DNA from: Casuarius casuarius
Lineage: Eukaryota; Chordata; Aves; Casuariiformes; Casuariidae
Assembly: GCA_003342895.1 (NCBI GenBank)
Contig: PTFA01000042.1
Coordinates: 5,012,640-5,076,639 of the forward strand
Direction: 5' to 3'
Length of the DNA: 64,000 bases
Numbering within the stretch: the stretch's first letter is position 1; every line of letters starts with the position of its first letter. Both the position numbers and the translations under genes were made by a program. The notes beneath the pieces were generated by a model. The model saw nothing but the letters and a program-made list of their open reading frames with translations, made no database searches and was not told the DNA's origin. Of this stretch, positions 27,982 through 40,300 are shown piece by piece.

Positions 27982-29840
27982 TCCAAATACAAATACACAG
28001 CAAAGAAAACAACTTCTTGTGACAATACTAGACCAACAGTTGATGACAAAGGACAGATACTAAAAGTCAGTGTAACAATAAAACCTGTAGATTTGACAGA
28101 AGTTCAAATGAAAAGCTGAAAACTGTGAAGACCTTTCAAAGAGCCACAAAAATTACAAAAAATAAGAAGGGTGCTTAACAAGGTTATGGCCTTATCAAAA
28201 AGTCCATTAAAGTCAGAGGTTTTCATCAATCTCCTGTCCTTTGGTTCACGGCTTGAATAAGTAAACACTTGAAAAAAAGAATTATTTGTGCCCTCAGTCC
28301 ATAAACTCTTCTTTTTGTGGTTTCTTAGAGTGCTACATAGAGAACACAGTAAGGTGACCAAGCTTCTGAAAGACTTTTTCCCCCCCTCAAGCTGAGTACA
28401 GTAAGAAGCTCAGATTTAACACAGTAAGGAGAGATACTAACAGGTCCTTTCTTTCCTTGGTCCACTGCAGCATATGCACACTGGGACACATGCATGGTCA
28501 TGGATTCACAGCTTCCTGTTTGACCAAACTGGAAAGTCCGTGCTGAATTTGTCTGCAGGTACAGATGCTGAAAGTCGGGGCCTTCAAGAACAGAGGGCCC
28601 AGAGAACCCTCCCCGCTCTGACGCAACCCTTCGTCCCAAGTGCCCATCCAGCCTCATCATCTACCTCTCAGGGAGTGCCAGAAACGAGAAAAGGAAGCAT
28701 GAGACAGGGCTGTAACACAAGGAAACATAAGGCAGCATAGAAAGGGATCATCAGTACTGAGATGGACTATTCTATTTTCCCTAGGATATGAAACACCTCT
28801 TAGGGAGTACAGTACTATGTATATATCTGAAACTTCAGCTGCCAATGATGGGACCAGCCAAGGACTGCTCAAAGCTGGAGATACCTAAAGAAATTTGCTC
28901 CCACTGCAGAGAACCCTCCTCACAATGGCTTGAGCCTTCTTTCCTCTGCCTCCATAATCCGGTGCTCCCCTACCACCTTTTTCTTTCCACTTTCACAGCT
29001 ACAACTAACTTTTAGAAGATGAGTCAGCAGTAACTGGAACAACATTATAGTGAGCAAATGATCTCTTTAACTGGACCTTTTGCTCATTCAACTCTAAAGC
29101 TATAATGTAAAGCTGTTTATTAACTAAATACATACTGAGAAGTTTTACTTCTGTTTGGAACATGGTTACAAGTAATACAGGGAACCATCAGCAAAGGAGG
29201 AAAGCGCCACTTTTGCACTAGAAGAGATCTTGCTTCTCCTTCTTCTGTAATGGACACCTTTACTATATTTATTGCTGTCAAACATTTCAGCTTTCTAAAT
29301 GAATGCCACACTGACAAGTTTAAATCATATGTTGTGTTAATTCATGATAGGTATGCACCAAACACACAACCCTGGCTACAGCAGTCTTGGGCAACTATAC
29401 ACCCTGTTCTAATTATCTACACATTGGAAACATTTACTTCATTAGTTCAGTTCCAACTGTTCTATGTTCATTTTGTCACCAGATGCAAAAGAAGTCCTAA
29501 ATACTTATTTTCCAAAACAGGTGAAAAATATAAGTAGTTGCACAGACATGTTTGATTTCCTACCACTCACAGTTCATCAGCTTGTTTCACCTGGAGAACT
29601 GTAAATAAATTTATCTTCACAACTTCCAACAAATCAATTATGAGCTGCTTAGCTTCTAAAGAGAATAGACCAAAAAAAAAGAAGCCCAAATTATGGGAAA
29701 AAACACTGTCATTAAAAGATATTATGTAAATAAAAATATTTGAGTTTACGGTCTACAGGAAGTTCAGAGAGACAACACATGCTCAGAGGAGGACAGATAT
29801 GAGAACGGACATGTTTTTGCTAAGGAACAGAAAGCGCATT

Positions 29841-30330
29841 AGAACTAACAAGAACTGCCCTACTGGGTCAGACCGATGGTCCATCTAGCCCAGTATGCTG
29901 GCTCTGGCCATGGCAAAGGACATGGTAGTTACAGAGAAGGTGTGGGGCTGGCCCCTTTCTGCAAGCCCGTTTCCTTCACACTCTCACAGCTTTTGCATGA
30001 GGTGCACCCTAAGAAACACGCCTGACCAGGATGCATTGAAAGACCTGTTGTTTACTGATTCACCTAATCGCCTTTTAAATCACCTGCTGATGCAGACTAC
30101 CTTCAAAACCTCCTTGGGCAGCAAGCTCCAGAAGTTCACTACCTTCTGTGCAAAGAAGAATTCTCTTTTATGTGTTTTAACAAGCCCTCTCATCAGGTTA
30201 ATTGTGTGCCTCCCAGTTCCAGTAATGTGGGATTTGGTGAAGAACTGCTCCATGCTCATCTTATCCACCACCTTCTTGATACTACAAATCATACTACACA
30301 CCTCAGTGTTGTCTAGGAGTGAATGCAAAT
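29841..30330 (-). mobile_element. Degenerate CR1-like LINE, 3' end
   Basis: Read on the minus strand, this segment first encodes a relic of the C-terminal end of a LINE ORF2 (about 30080-30328), with MEQFFTKSHITGTGRH followed by REFFFAQKVVNFWSLLPKEV. That pattern matches the tail of sauropsid CR1/L3 reverse-transcriptase proteins (FTPSH-x-TRTRGH, then FF-x-RVVNLWN-LP). The 3' untranslated part follows, ending in the complement of CTGGGTCAGACCGATGGTCC and GTTCTT-type termini near 29841, a signature of these elements in reptiles and birds. It is 5'-truncated and heavily mutated, so it is inactive. It lies in the same orientation as DSCAM. Confidence 0.75.
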
Positions 30331-33300
30331 ATGCAATATTCAGACAGAAAGTTACAGAGATTAAATTATAGCCAGCGGATAATGGCTCAATCCAACAGTA
30401 GAAGGGTATTCAGAAACTAAAATTCTAGGCAATATATTCAGTTTCTTCGCCTGGGATTATGCAAAGGAAAGATTACTGTATCATCCACATACTGATAATG
30501 TAATTATAAAGATATGACTTCATAAAATTGCTCAAGTTGAATAAAAATCTAGCCTCCCCTGAAACTGGAAGGACCCATGCTTTTACCCATCTCCTCTATC
30601 CTGAATAATTCACCTCAGTTGTATTGGTCTTACAAAGATTACAAATGATGCAATGAAATGATTGATAATTACTGGGCTCCTTTGCCACTGAAAAGCATGA
30701 AGAGTATAATGCCTCTTATAAATATCTCTTACAGTACAAAAGTTTTGTAATTTCTTTGTTTAATTTCCTTTCTCTTTGATAACATTTTCTTTAGATTCTC
30801 CAGAATTCTCTTAGAATGTCTTTTTATATTGCTCTAGATGATACTAACAAGAACATTAACAAGAACTGATGATTTTCCAGGAAATAATTTGCCACTGTTG
30901 TATCAATGGGCAGGCATATGTAGAAAGTTCTGGATAAGTTAGGCAAGATTGCCCATTATGTAATAAAAGCAAGCAACCTTTCAAATACTATTTGCATTTA
31001 AGTTATCTATAAAAATAACATATTTATCCAATCCCTTTGGACACACACAAAAAAGCCCCAGATGGTTGTCATGTATAAACTTTGTTTGACCCTTTCCAGG
31101 GAAACATCTCCTTCTGTGTCTTTTATGCAGACAGTATATATATCCTTGATGCACTGTGCCCTGATCTCTGACAAGCTCTGAACTGGGCTTTGTATCGTAT
31201 CGATTTCACTGTATTTTCAGTATATGTAAAACACATGGTTTTGGCTCAGATATTCTTGGCCATGATTTTTCCTGCTTAGGGAATGACCAGTTCAGTGGTT
31301 CTATACACAAAAATAATTTTCTATCCCAGTTAAGACCACTGGCCCTTTCCAGTCCAGTGTCCTTCCTCAGACAACAATATTTCATGAATGTGATACTTAA
31401 AAAGACACAGGGGAGTCAGGAATCAGCAAATAGCTGGCTAAATATGTATAAGATGTGGTGTGCAAGGGAAATATATGAAACCTTCAATAATCACTTGATG
31501 GTTTGGGGCATGATATGTGATCATTCAGGTTGGGAAACAGTGGAATCATTTTCTAAAGTGGTTTGAAAATCTTCAGGTGCTTGTATCTGCTCCTTTAATT
31601 TACGGTATTATCATTTTTTAATCATTGCTTTTATTACAGAATTTGATATCAGAATGGTAACCCTGGAAATTGAATTCACATCCAGAACAAGTGTATGATT
31701 AGCAACCATACAAACATAAACAGAATATGTTTCAACCTTACTTGGCAAAGACTCTGCCCACATGCGGTAACAGAAACAATTTCTATGTTCACTGAGACTT
31801 CAGCCTTCCTTTAGGACTACTTATAAAAGTGCCAACTGCTGCTGTGATTTTTGAGAACATGACTTCCTGGCTCTTAGTCTTAAGACTGCCATTAGAAACC
31901 AGAAGTGATGCTACAGCAAAACAAAATTACTCATTCAATGATCTTTCAAATGTTTCTATATTGTTGGCTAGGTAAAACCACATGATTTTTCTTCTTATAG
32001 AAATGATTGGGAAGTAAACAGAGGACACCTTCCCTCCACCCCCCCACTGTTAGTTTCCTTCTCAGTTTTATTTCAAATGAATGAATTCTTCAGAGCTATA
32101 TGCTACCATATTTTGGAAGACAATGCAGTTGACTACTCGATCTAGATTTTGGTATTTAGATTCAGACTATAAAGCCACATTCACTTTTTCATTATCTTTA
32201 AATAATTCATTAGCCCTTAAACAAAATTTGCTTAGTAAGAACTTCTCCAAGTTCATTTGTCTGATGTGCTTAAGTAGAGTTAATGGAGAAGAGAAAGCAA
32301 TTAGTTTTCCTCCTCTCTCTGTAGTTATAAAGGTGTGGGCCATCCTATGTCCCTTTATAAATGAAACACCCTGAAATAGCTCATGAATATGACTGAACAG
32401 TTCTTCTTTTATTATCACCTTTGTTTCAGCAGCACAGTCCCTTGAGCCTATAAAGGAGGGCATTTAAAATTGCTTTAACAGTAAGTTTCTTTCAGGCTCT
32501 CTCATTTAATGCAGCCCACGGATCTGCGATGAGAAATGAGCTGTTGAATTGTTTGGTTTAACAGCAATAAGTTGACAGATGCAAACTATTTAATGGTTGA
32601 ACTCAAAGGACCTAAAAAAGGTATTTTCTCTCAATATTATGACTAGCAGTCTCAGGCTCTCATGAAGGGAAAACAAAGGATGAGGGAAATCAGAATAGGG
32701 TGCTGAAGATAACATGAATGCCACGGTGACATTTTAAAGGATAGAAAATGCTTTTATTATCTGCTTCTGTGAACCAATCCTGATAAGAGGAGAAAAGATG
32801 AGAAAAGATGAGTTGGTAGCCTAACAAGATGCCGCTTACCAGTGTCATCACTGTTGACAACAATGGACTTTACAAGATATTAACTAAAATTAATTCATAA
32901 GTGCGTTCTAATGTTCCCTAATTTAATTTTGTTTTACGTAAATCCAAGAATCCTTTCTGACTGTGTTTTGGGCCAGAGACCAGATGACAAATTCAAACAT
33001 TCCTTGTCGGTCTTAAAATCTCTGGAAGTGCCTCTGGCTCCCAAGTATAGTGATTAGTACATTACACTGGAGAGTAATTCTGAAGGCTCCTAACACAAGC
33101 TCCTCTGGTGGGCTACTGGAGTGAGTTAAGAAATAATCTATGACATTGGCCCAGAATACAATGTTTCATTTTTACATGGAATATTTGTACTTTACATTTA
33201 GATCATACTGTCAAAATGATGGAAGAAATTTAATCAGCCAAAGCAACCATTGATGTATTAATGAATGAGATCATTAAACACTGTACTTTAGCAGAGATGA

Positions 33301-34143
33301 ACAGTTATTAAATTTGGTCATTGGACCTAAGGGGTCGATTTAGCTGGTTTAGTGAAACCATTTGCTATGCAGTTCAAGAAAAAAAGATGTACTTTTAGAA
33401 AATGAGAAAGTGCCTAGTGGTTTGTGTTGATCAGGTCTGCCTAATAAGAACATTAAATAGGAAGTGAATCATTCAAGAATAACCTTCAAAGCCAGAGTGT
33501 AAACACCAGCAAAGAAAGTAAATGGGTTTTGACACCAACTGTGACCATAAATCTTTTTCCCCCACTTTTCTATCACAGACTGCATTTACTGCATCACACC
33601 ACCACCACAACCAGACACCAGAGAGCAGATAGATACCTCCTGGAAGATTCAAGGCTCAGGGGCTCTTCATTGGGTACTTAACTATCTAACGATATAAGAC
33701 ATACCTGGCAAGCACAAAATGAAAACACATTTACACTAAACGCATTAAGGGGGGTTATTAGGTATTTAAAGACCTTATCTCAATTTAAACACATGATGTG
33801 TTCACTAAAAGGAATTTTAAAATCATGATTTATGCACCCACTGTTATCTTTGAATTCTCTGTTCTCATAGTGTCTGAGAATTTTGAACTCATAATACATT
33901 CATGAGCGTTTTCCTTTTGGTTACCAATTAAAATCTTTTTCACCACTCTTTATTTCATAATTATTTCATTCCAATCTTAGGAAACTCTATCAAAATGAAT
34001 AATACATGATAAAGTGTCTATAGATTTTTAATCACTCTTTAGAAGACAGCCTTAATTAATAAAGCTTTAATTAATTCCATACAGTGATATAAGGATTTGA
34101 CAGAAAAGATATTCTACAGTTTTCATGACAGGATCCTATTCTT

Positions 34144-34192
34144 TCCTTTCTGTTAAAGAAACATGCTAGCAATGTTTCTGTAACAGAAAGGA
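34144..34192. other. Imperfect inverted repeat (21-bp arms, 7-nt loop)
   Basis: The left arm 34144-34164 (starting TCCTTTCTGTTAAAG) and right arm 34172-34192 (ending AACAGAAAGGA) are reverse complements with one mismatch. The seven-base spacer is GCTAGCA. The structure could extrude as a hairpin or be a remnant of a palindromic transposon end. Arms do not extend beyond the stated borders. Confidence 0.8.
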
Positions 34193-34265
34193 TGCCTATC
34201 TAATCGTGAGTGCAACAAGAAATAAAATAATCAAAATAATAACAATTTATGGGTTTTTGAGAAAC

Positions 34266-34293
34266 CTCTCTCTCTCTTTTTTTTTTTTTTTTT
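34266..34293. repeat. CT microsatellite plus poly(T)
   Basis: An 11-base CT run (34266-34276) is followed by 17 T (34277-34293) on the plus strand. Simple intronic repeat. Confidence 0.88.
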
Positions 34294-37200
34294 GATGCAT
34301 TTCCAGAGGAACTGCAAGGAGCCAGTGCAGCACAAACTTCCAAAGTGAAAGCTCCGTTTTCACTCACCTGGAATGCCTACCTGCAGTCCCTGGATGCAGT
34401 AAAGAGAGGATGGCCTTCTCCTTAAGTAATGACCTCTTTTAAAAGATATTCCATAAACATTAGGACTAACCAAGCCTCGTTTTCTGTGGATTTGTATTTC
34501 ATGGCTGAGTACAAACTCCAGTTGGAGCATTTCTTGTGTTTGCAGAAAGGGTCACCAGAGTAGATTCTCTGGTGTCTAGTATGCTGTTTCACACTTAGTA
34601 AAGGTGTTTCTAAACAGTCTACTCTTTTTGTTAACTTTTTAGGCTTTCGGTTCCACTTGAGGCATTTTCACCTCTTCAGATTTATCTGAATTGGCCAGTA
34701 AGTGGTGGAGGAGAGAAGTACTGGCAGACCTATGTCTAGGGCATGTGACTACAAAGTCTCATCTCCAGCTCCTTACCAAGGAACCTATGACAGGAAAGCC
34801 ACCAGAACTGGGACTGCTCTGAGAGCTTCCTACCCAGGGCTGCGCAACTCCTCAGAAGCTTTCTGCTCTCATTTTCTTTCTCTCAGCAGGCCCTTTCCAT
34901 CTCCTGTGCGATGCTCTGTGAGGAAGCTCTGTGGAAGCAGGTCATCTTCCTTTGCTACATCAGGCAAATTCCAGCATTGCTTGCCAGGTATTTTTAGGAC
35001 TCCTTATTACCATTTGGTTGCTTTTATACAGCCCAAATTAACAGGAACAACAGTGAGGATGTACTGTAATGTGCCTACAAATTTTAAGAGACCAGTGTTT
35101 GTTCTTCTTTTGCCATTTTATACTCCTTATTTTGGAAACATGATAGTCTTCATTATTTTTAAATCTACTTTTAAAAAGGAAACAACACCAGTATAAATAG
35201 AGAAAAAGGAACTTTGTGGAAACAGTCATATTTGCTTTACTTTCCTCTCTCACTCACTGTCTATTGTCATATCAAAACCCACACACTTCATATAAGACAT
35301 TCCCAGAACCCATCCCCTGACATTTAGAAAAGCCAGTGTTTACATTTAGAGCACCTTGCTGAGGAACCATCACACAATGTGGATTAGAAACAAGAGGAAC
35401 TTAAGCACCATTTAGTCTCCCTTCATTTAGAGGAAAACTGCTTAGTTGACTTAGAAAAATACTGTATTTCAGTTATATGGCATTCATAATAGGAACTGGT
35501 GAGGAGGAATCAGAAAGCTCAGAGAAGAAACAGAGAGCAGCAAATCTGCTCTTTACTTAAATGAGGTCAGGTTGGATGCAGATTAGCAGTGACCAAAAGT
35601 AGCCCTCTAATAGCTGTCTTCTGACCTATGTGGAATGAGATATTTGAAGCAGTTCAATGTGAAAGGAAGAGACCAGTTCCACGTTGGGCAGAAAATTCAG
35701 GTCAAATATCAGATTTTATTTCCCCCCTCTCCACGAGGGAGAGCTATTATCCTAGATGCAGAAAGAAAACTGATTAAGTTATTACCATTTAAATTGACAG
35801 AGATAAGAGAGGAGAGGAGCTTAAAGAAGGCCACTGCAGAGCAATAGCCATGGCAGGAGGATAAGTATGAGGGGGGGAAATGAAGTAGCCCTCATAGCCT
35901 TGTAAAACTTCGCAGCACTAGGACTCCAGAAAGCTTTTCCTGGCCTCAGGGGAAGTAGTGTGAGAAGCTACCCTCTATCAATCAGGCCTATGGGCTTTCT
36001 AAGGACTCACTCTAGGCACGCACATTCAACAGCAGTCACCCCTCCACCAACTGGGGCAGGGCTTTCAGCAGGAAGGGCAATTAGGACAAGGCACCTGGGG
36101 AAATCAGCCTTCGGCATCAGCAGCATGAACTGTCAGCTAGAGCAAGCTCCCTGAAAGCCCTCACTTGGAAGGGGAGATAAGGGAGAAGGCAGAAAAAAGT
36201 GCAGGGGAAACCACGTTAAGGCCAAATAGTGGCAGGAGGAGAGCAAGGGGAAGGGCCTGCCCGTTGCAGGTAGGCTGACGTAACCCCAGCAAGGCTCACC
36301 CTGATCAGTGGGGCACAGAGCAGAAATACCTGCACTTGGGCTCACACAAGCTTTTATCACCTCATGGTTCTTGGTCCTGAAAACAGGATAGCCAATGTCT
36401 GCAGCGGAAGAGTTTTCAGTGATACAACCTGTGTCAACTTCTTATTTTGAAGATCACCCTACCATCCCTGTTTTGATGAAATGCCTACAGAAACTCATGC
36501 AGAGTTGCTAAAATGATTCTTTCCCATCACTTGCAAAACTTTGCAGCACTGAGTACAACTGCAAATCAGGTAGTAACTCGGCTCTATTAGGTGGGGCATC
36601 TCTGCACAGGGCAGACATACTCAGTGTATTTTCTGCTATGACAGGAGGTTCCCTTGCCCAGGAAAAGAGAAGGTGAGGAAATTCTTATTTTACTATTAGA
36701 ATGATCAATAGGGTTAAAAGCCAACAGAACAGTGTAGGAAAAAATAATTAAGCGCATGCAGTTAGTTAAACTACTTCACTTAAGAATTACTGGATAGGTG
36801 GGGAAAGTAATAAATGTCTATACTGAGTAATGCTTAAAAAGCAGTTAAAAGTAGTGAAAAATTAAAAACAATCATTAAAGTAATATTCATATCAAAACTA
36901 GTGAAAAAGCAATAGGCCCATTTGCAGCTGAGTTATGGGAATACCAGCATAATGAAAGTCAGCATACAAATTCTGTAAGTGGAAAACTAGGAATATTTCA
37001 TTAACGATGGTCCTAGGACAACGTGCGGATTTGACCTAAAAGGATTCAGAATGTTTTGCCTCAAATGAGTTTTTGAAAAAAGACCTGGCAGAGGTGGCAA
37101 AAAGCGCTAAGTGGTTTTAAGAATTATCTTGGTAAACTTATGGAAGGGTATATAAGATGTAGTGATCTGCAACAGCCACAAATAACTAGGGTCCCTTGCA

Positions 37201-37737
37201 GTATTATATCTCCAGTATGCTCCCTCTTTCTCTGAGCAGTCTAATGGCTTGGCAGCAAAAAGGAGATGGTGGGGAGGGAAGAGTATTGCAATCTTATTTA
37301 AAACTTTGAAAAATTTTCAGAAGAAAGAATTTTTTTTGGTAAAGTTTTTCACAATAATTTTGAAAATACATCCCAAGGCATAAATAATCCCATGATGATC
37401 CTAGGGAAAAGTCTTGGCTAAGGTGTGATTGAAAAGGCAAAAGCTAATGGAGATGAGGTATCTCTCTAACAGGTCTTGTCCACATAAAACATTTCTTTAT
37501 GGAAAGTCTATATTCAAATCTGTTTCAAGGCAAAATGTGGTGAACTGAGCATGAGCAAATGAATCATGCTAATTGAGTAAAAAACACAAATTAAAAAACA
37601 ACAAAAGAACAGGAGAGTATCTTTTTCCTATGAAGAAAACATCAGTGCGTTCTTTTTTGCTGATATTATATGTGAGGATGTTCTAAATTAAAATCAGGGA
37701 TAATCAAACTAGAACAGTAACAGAGAGGAATTTGATA

Positions 37738-37742
37738 CCATT
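37738..37742. repeat. Left target-site duplication of the solo LTR
   Basis: CCATT immediately precedes the TG end of the LTR and matches CCATT at 38432-38436 after its CA end. A 5-bp duplication fits many endogenous retrovirus insertions. Confidence 0.7.
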
Positions 37743-37887
37743 TGTAAGAGACCATTAAGGACATGCAAGTTGTTAAGGTCTCAGACATTGTCACAAGACA
37801 AATTTTAGCAAACAACTTCTGCATGGCAATGGCAAACCATAAAGGAAGCATGCAAAAAACCACAGCATGGGCTGCCCCCGCCTGGGA

Positions 37888-37900
37888 GAAGCTTCTGGAA
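37888..37900 (+). promoter_or_regulatory. Heat-shock element 1 in LTR U3
   Basis: GAAGCTTCTGGAA is a perfect three-unit GAAnnTTCnnGAA array, the binding site class of HSF trimers. It lies about 230 bp upstream of the TATA box. Binding is inferred from the motif only. Confidence 0.6.
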
Positions 37901-37971
37901 CCTGGCAGCAGCAGCGCAGCACAGGACAGTGTGTGGGGGGGGTGCCGTAGGGTGCACAGTCCCGCTTTCTG

Positions 37972-37976
37972 ATTGG
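37972..37976 (+). promoter_or_regulatory. Inverted CCAAT box in LTR U3
   Basis: ATTGG in the context CTGATTGGCCC matches the inverted CCAAT (NF-Y) motif and lies 152 bp upstream of the TATA box, a usual distance in promoters and LTRs. Confidence 0.6.
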
Positions 37977-37994
37977 CCCTGACATCGCAACGGT

Positions 37995-38002
37995 GGGGGC
38001 GG
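37995..38002 (+). promoter_or_regulatory. GC box (Sp1-type) in LTR U3
   Basis: GGGGGCGG followed by AG matches the GC-box consensus and sits between the CCAAT box and the second heat-shock element. Confidence 0.55.
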
Positions 38003-38037
38003 AGACCAGCAGAGACCCCGAGAAGCCCCTGGACCAT

Positions 38038-38050
38038 TTCTGGAAGGTTC
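38038..38050 (+). promoter_or_regulatory. Heat-shock element 2 in LTR U3
   Basis: TTCTGGAAGGTTC is a perfect TTCnnGAAnnTTC array, 78 bp upstream of the TATA box. It is the second perfect three-unit element in the same U3. Confidence 0.62.
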
Positions 38051-38127
38051 CAGGAGGGTGCACTGCACATGACAGCTAACTTGCATAAGAAGCGAGGAAG
38101 CGCTCTCACAGAAGCGGGGCAAGAGCC

Positions 38128-38135
38128 TATAAAAA
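38128..38135 (+). promoter_or_regulatory. TATA box of the LTR
   Basis: TATAAAAA in a locally GC-rich context (GAGCCTATAAAAACGG) is a canonical TATA box. It predicts initiation near 38158-38165 on the plus strand. Confidence 0.7.
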
Positions 38136-38271
38136 CGGCAGACTTTGTGAAGCGCGCGCACACCACTGAAGGATTGCCATGCCCATCATCGACACCAGGG
38201 GATCCGAGGGTGGTGGCTATCTCTTCCTCTATCTTTCACCCCTTTTCTCTGTTTCTTCTCATAAACATTTC

Positions 38272-38277
38272 AATAGA
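38272..38277 (+). terminator. Degenerate poly(A) signal of the LTR
   Basis: AATAGA stands about 110 bp after the predicted start, where a retroviral R region carries AATAAA. One substitution weakens it. A canonical AATAAA occurs further on at 38342-38347. Confidence 0.45.
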
Positions 38278-38431
38278 ACCCATTGCCGACCATTTACACT
38301 TTCCAGGTTCAGGTAATGTTGTTTCTAAGTTCACGTTAATGAATAAAGCAAGTAAGGGATCATTTGGTTCCACCTTAATTTAGCCCAAGGGAATCACAAA
38401 ACTTGGATCTCTATGACCCTGGGTCGTACCA

Positions 38432-38436
38432 CCATT
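38432..38436. repeat. Right target-site duplication of the solo LTR
   Basis: CCATT directly follows the terminal CA of the LTR and matches 37738-37742. Confidence 0.7.
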
Positions 38437-38718
38437 TCAAAGGCTTGATCCCAAAGGATGAGTGAGCTTGTACCTCACAAAATTTTCCAGAAAGTAAGCC
38501 CTGTGGCTCCCTCATCTGCCCTGTGCATTCCAGGTTGTTATGTTCAAGGTTCACTACTTTCAGATAGAAAAGTCCTATTGGTTTCTGTGCTCTCTCATTC
38601 TGTGTGTTCTTCGAGAGGGATTAACATGTTTTCCAGTATTTTATACTTCCCATCAGATGTCATTAGAAAATACTGATGAATTCTGCTCAATTGGTGCCCT
38701 TCAAACTAATTACACCTA

Positions 38719-39135
<417 letters not shown>

Positions 39136-40265
39136 TTAGTTAAAATCACATCCCTTACAAATACCTTTCTGGGATAGGGTTTATTTTTCTCAGCGACCAG
39201 ATGCATAAGTGGAGAGGACAAGCAGTGAAATCCCCGGTTTCCAGAGATACCAAACGCCACGATTCCTGCAAGAATTCAGCACCTCTTAAAAAAAAAAGCA
39301 CACAATGCTAGGTCTTGATTCTTCAGATCTTTTACAAGAGAGATTGCCTGGAGAGTCCAGGAAGAGCTCAGCAGCTTTCAGGATCTGCTCTGAGGGCCTC
39401 GCTTAGGATCATAGAATAAATATGGAACAGTGTTCCAGCCGTGAGACACCTTTGTCTCTGGGACAGGATGAAATAGAGTAAAAGCTTGTAGAACTAGTCT
39501 TGAAACTTTTTTCTTAGAGTTTCAAGGCACAATTTTCAAAAAGATTATTCAGAGGTATGAAGTCAAGGGCATACATAGTATTGTGAATACCAAACTTATG
39601 GTAAAACTGATTTCTAAGTAGAGGCCCAGTACAAGACATAAACTTCCAAGCTGGTCTCATTCAATTCCTGCTAATGATTTGGAGGACTTTTTCTTTATTT
39701 GGCCAGTAGTTTCTCTGTTTTTAACTTATTCTGTGGCTAAACCAACACACAGTGGAAAGAAATGCTTTCCATTTCTGCCATAAACAAAAATTCCACTTTT
39801 AATGAAACTTTTGAAAACAAAGCGAACAGTAGACTGGTTTCAATAAAAAGTGCAGGAAGTAATGGGGGTGCCTCAATTTCACCCAGTTAGAGTTGAAACA
39901 TTTACTGACAATGCGGCAGATTGAGAATCATACACATACCCCAGCTGAAGGAATTTAAATCTTCTCCCCTTCTCAGGGGACTCTAACAACCACAGCATTG
40001 ATCTAAGATTAGTTTCTATCCATCACTCCTGAAAGGACTATAAAACCAACTTTGCAAGCAATACTTATTTATTAATATTCATTTTTTCATTTATCAGAAG
40101 AGATAAACAAAGGCTAATCAAAAGAGATAACCAGAAGAGGTTATGTACTTCAGAAACAAGAGTGCATTTTTCCGTTCTTGCCTATGAGAGCACTTAAATA
40201 TTGTCTACAGTACATTTGAACACCACCAACAGGAATGATCGAAGGAGACCCATGGCAGAACATTC

Positions 40266-40300
40266 ATATTAGCTTCATGTGTTAGTNTATATTAGCTTCA
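40266..40300. repeat. 12-bp direct repeat around an unresolved base
   Basis: ATATTAGCTTCA occurs at 40266-40277 and again at 40289-40300 with an N at 40287 between them. The ambiguous base beside a direct repeat suggests an uncertain consensus or a polymorphic small duplication. Confidence 0.6.

Larger units (their letters stand above)
37743..38431 (+). mobile_element. Solo LTR of an endogenous retrovirus
   Basis: This 689-bp segment begins TGTAAGAG and ends CGTACCA, is flanked by CCATT on both sides, and is far more GC- and CpG-rich than the intron around it. In order it carries a heat-shock element (37888-37900), inverted CCAAT box (37972-37976), GC box (37995-38002), second heat-shock element (38038-38050), TATA box (38128-38135), an AATAGA at 38272-38277 in the expected place of a poly(A) signal, and an AATAAA at 38342-38347. 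This U3-R-U5 order fixes the orientation as plus, antisense to DSCAM. No gag, pol or env sequence lies beside it, so the provirus was presumably reduced to a solo LTR by recombination. The overall look and 5-bp duplication resemble ERVL-type sauropsid elements, but the family is not certain. Long open frames across it on both strands are incidental. Confidence 0.78.

Noticed and set aside
29895..30371. A 158-codon plus-strand open frame
   Set aside because: It lies antisense over the CR1-like LINE relic and is explained by that repeat.
33030..33125. A tRNA-like or tRNA-derived SINE segment (AGTATAGTGATTAGTACA)
   Set aside because: The resemblance is limited to an A-box-like stretch. No B box (GGTTCGA-type) follows at the right distance and no cloverleaf can be drawn.
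34702..35196. A 164-codon plus-strand open frame in the Ig7-Ig8 intron
   Set aside because: No domain, signal peptide or family resemblance, no clear splice context, and the composition reads like translated intron. A single open run of this length is plausible by chance in 64 kb over six frames.
37666..38166. A 166-codon minus-strand open frame and a 136-codon plus-strand frame at 37973-38383
   Set aside because: Both fall in the GC-rich solo LTR, where stop codons are rare. LTRs of this kind do not encode proteins, and no family signature is seen.
39400..39425. A CR1 3' terminus suggested by ATCATAGAATAAA
   Set aside because: Only one copy of the terminal-type octamer is present and the neighbouring sequence does not resemble any CR1 tail.
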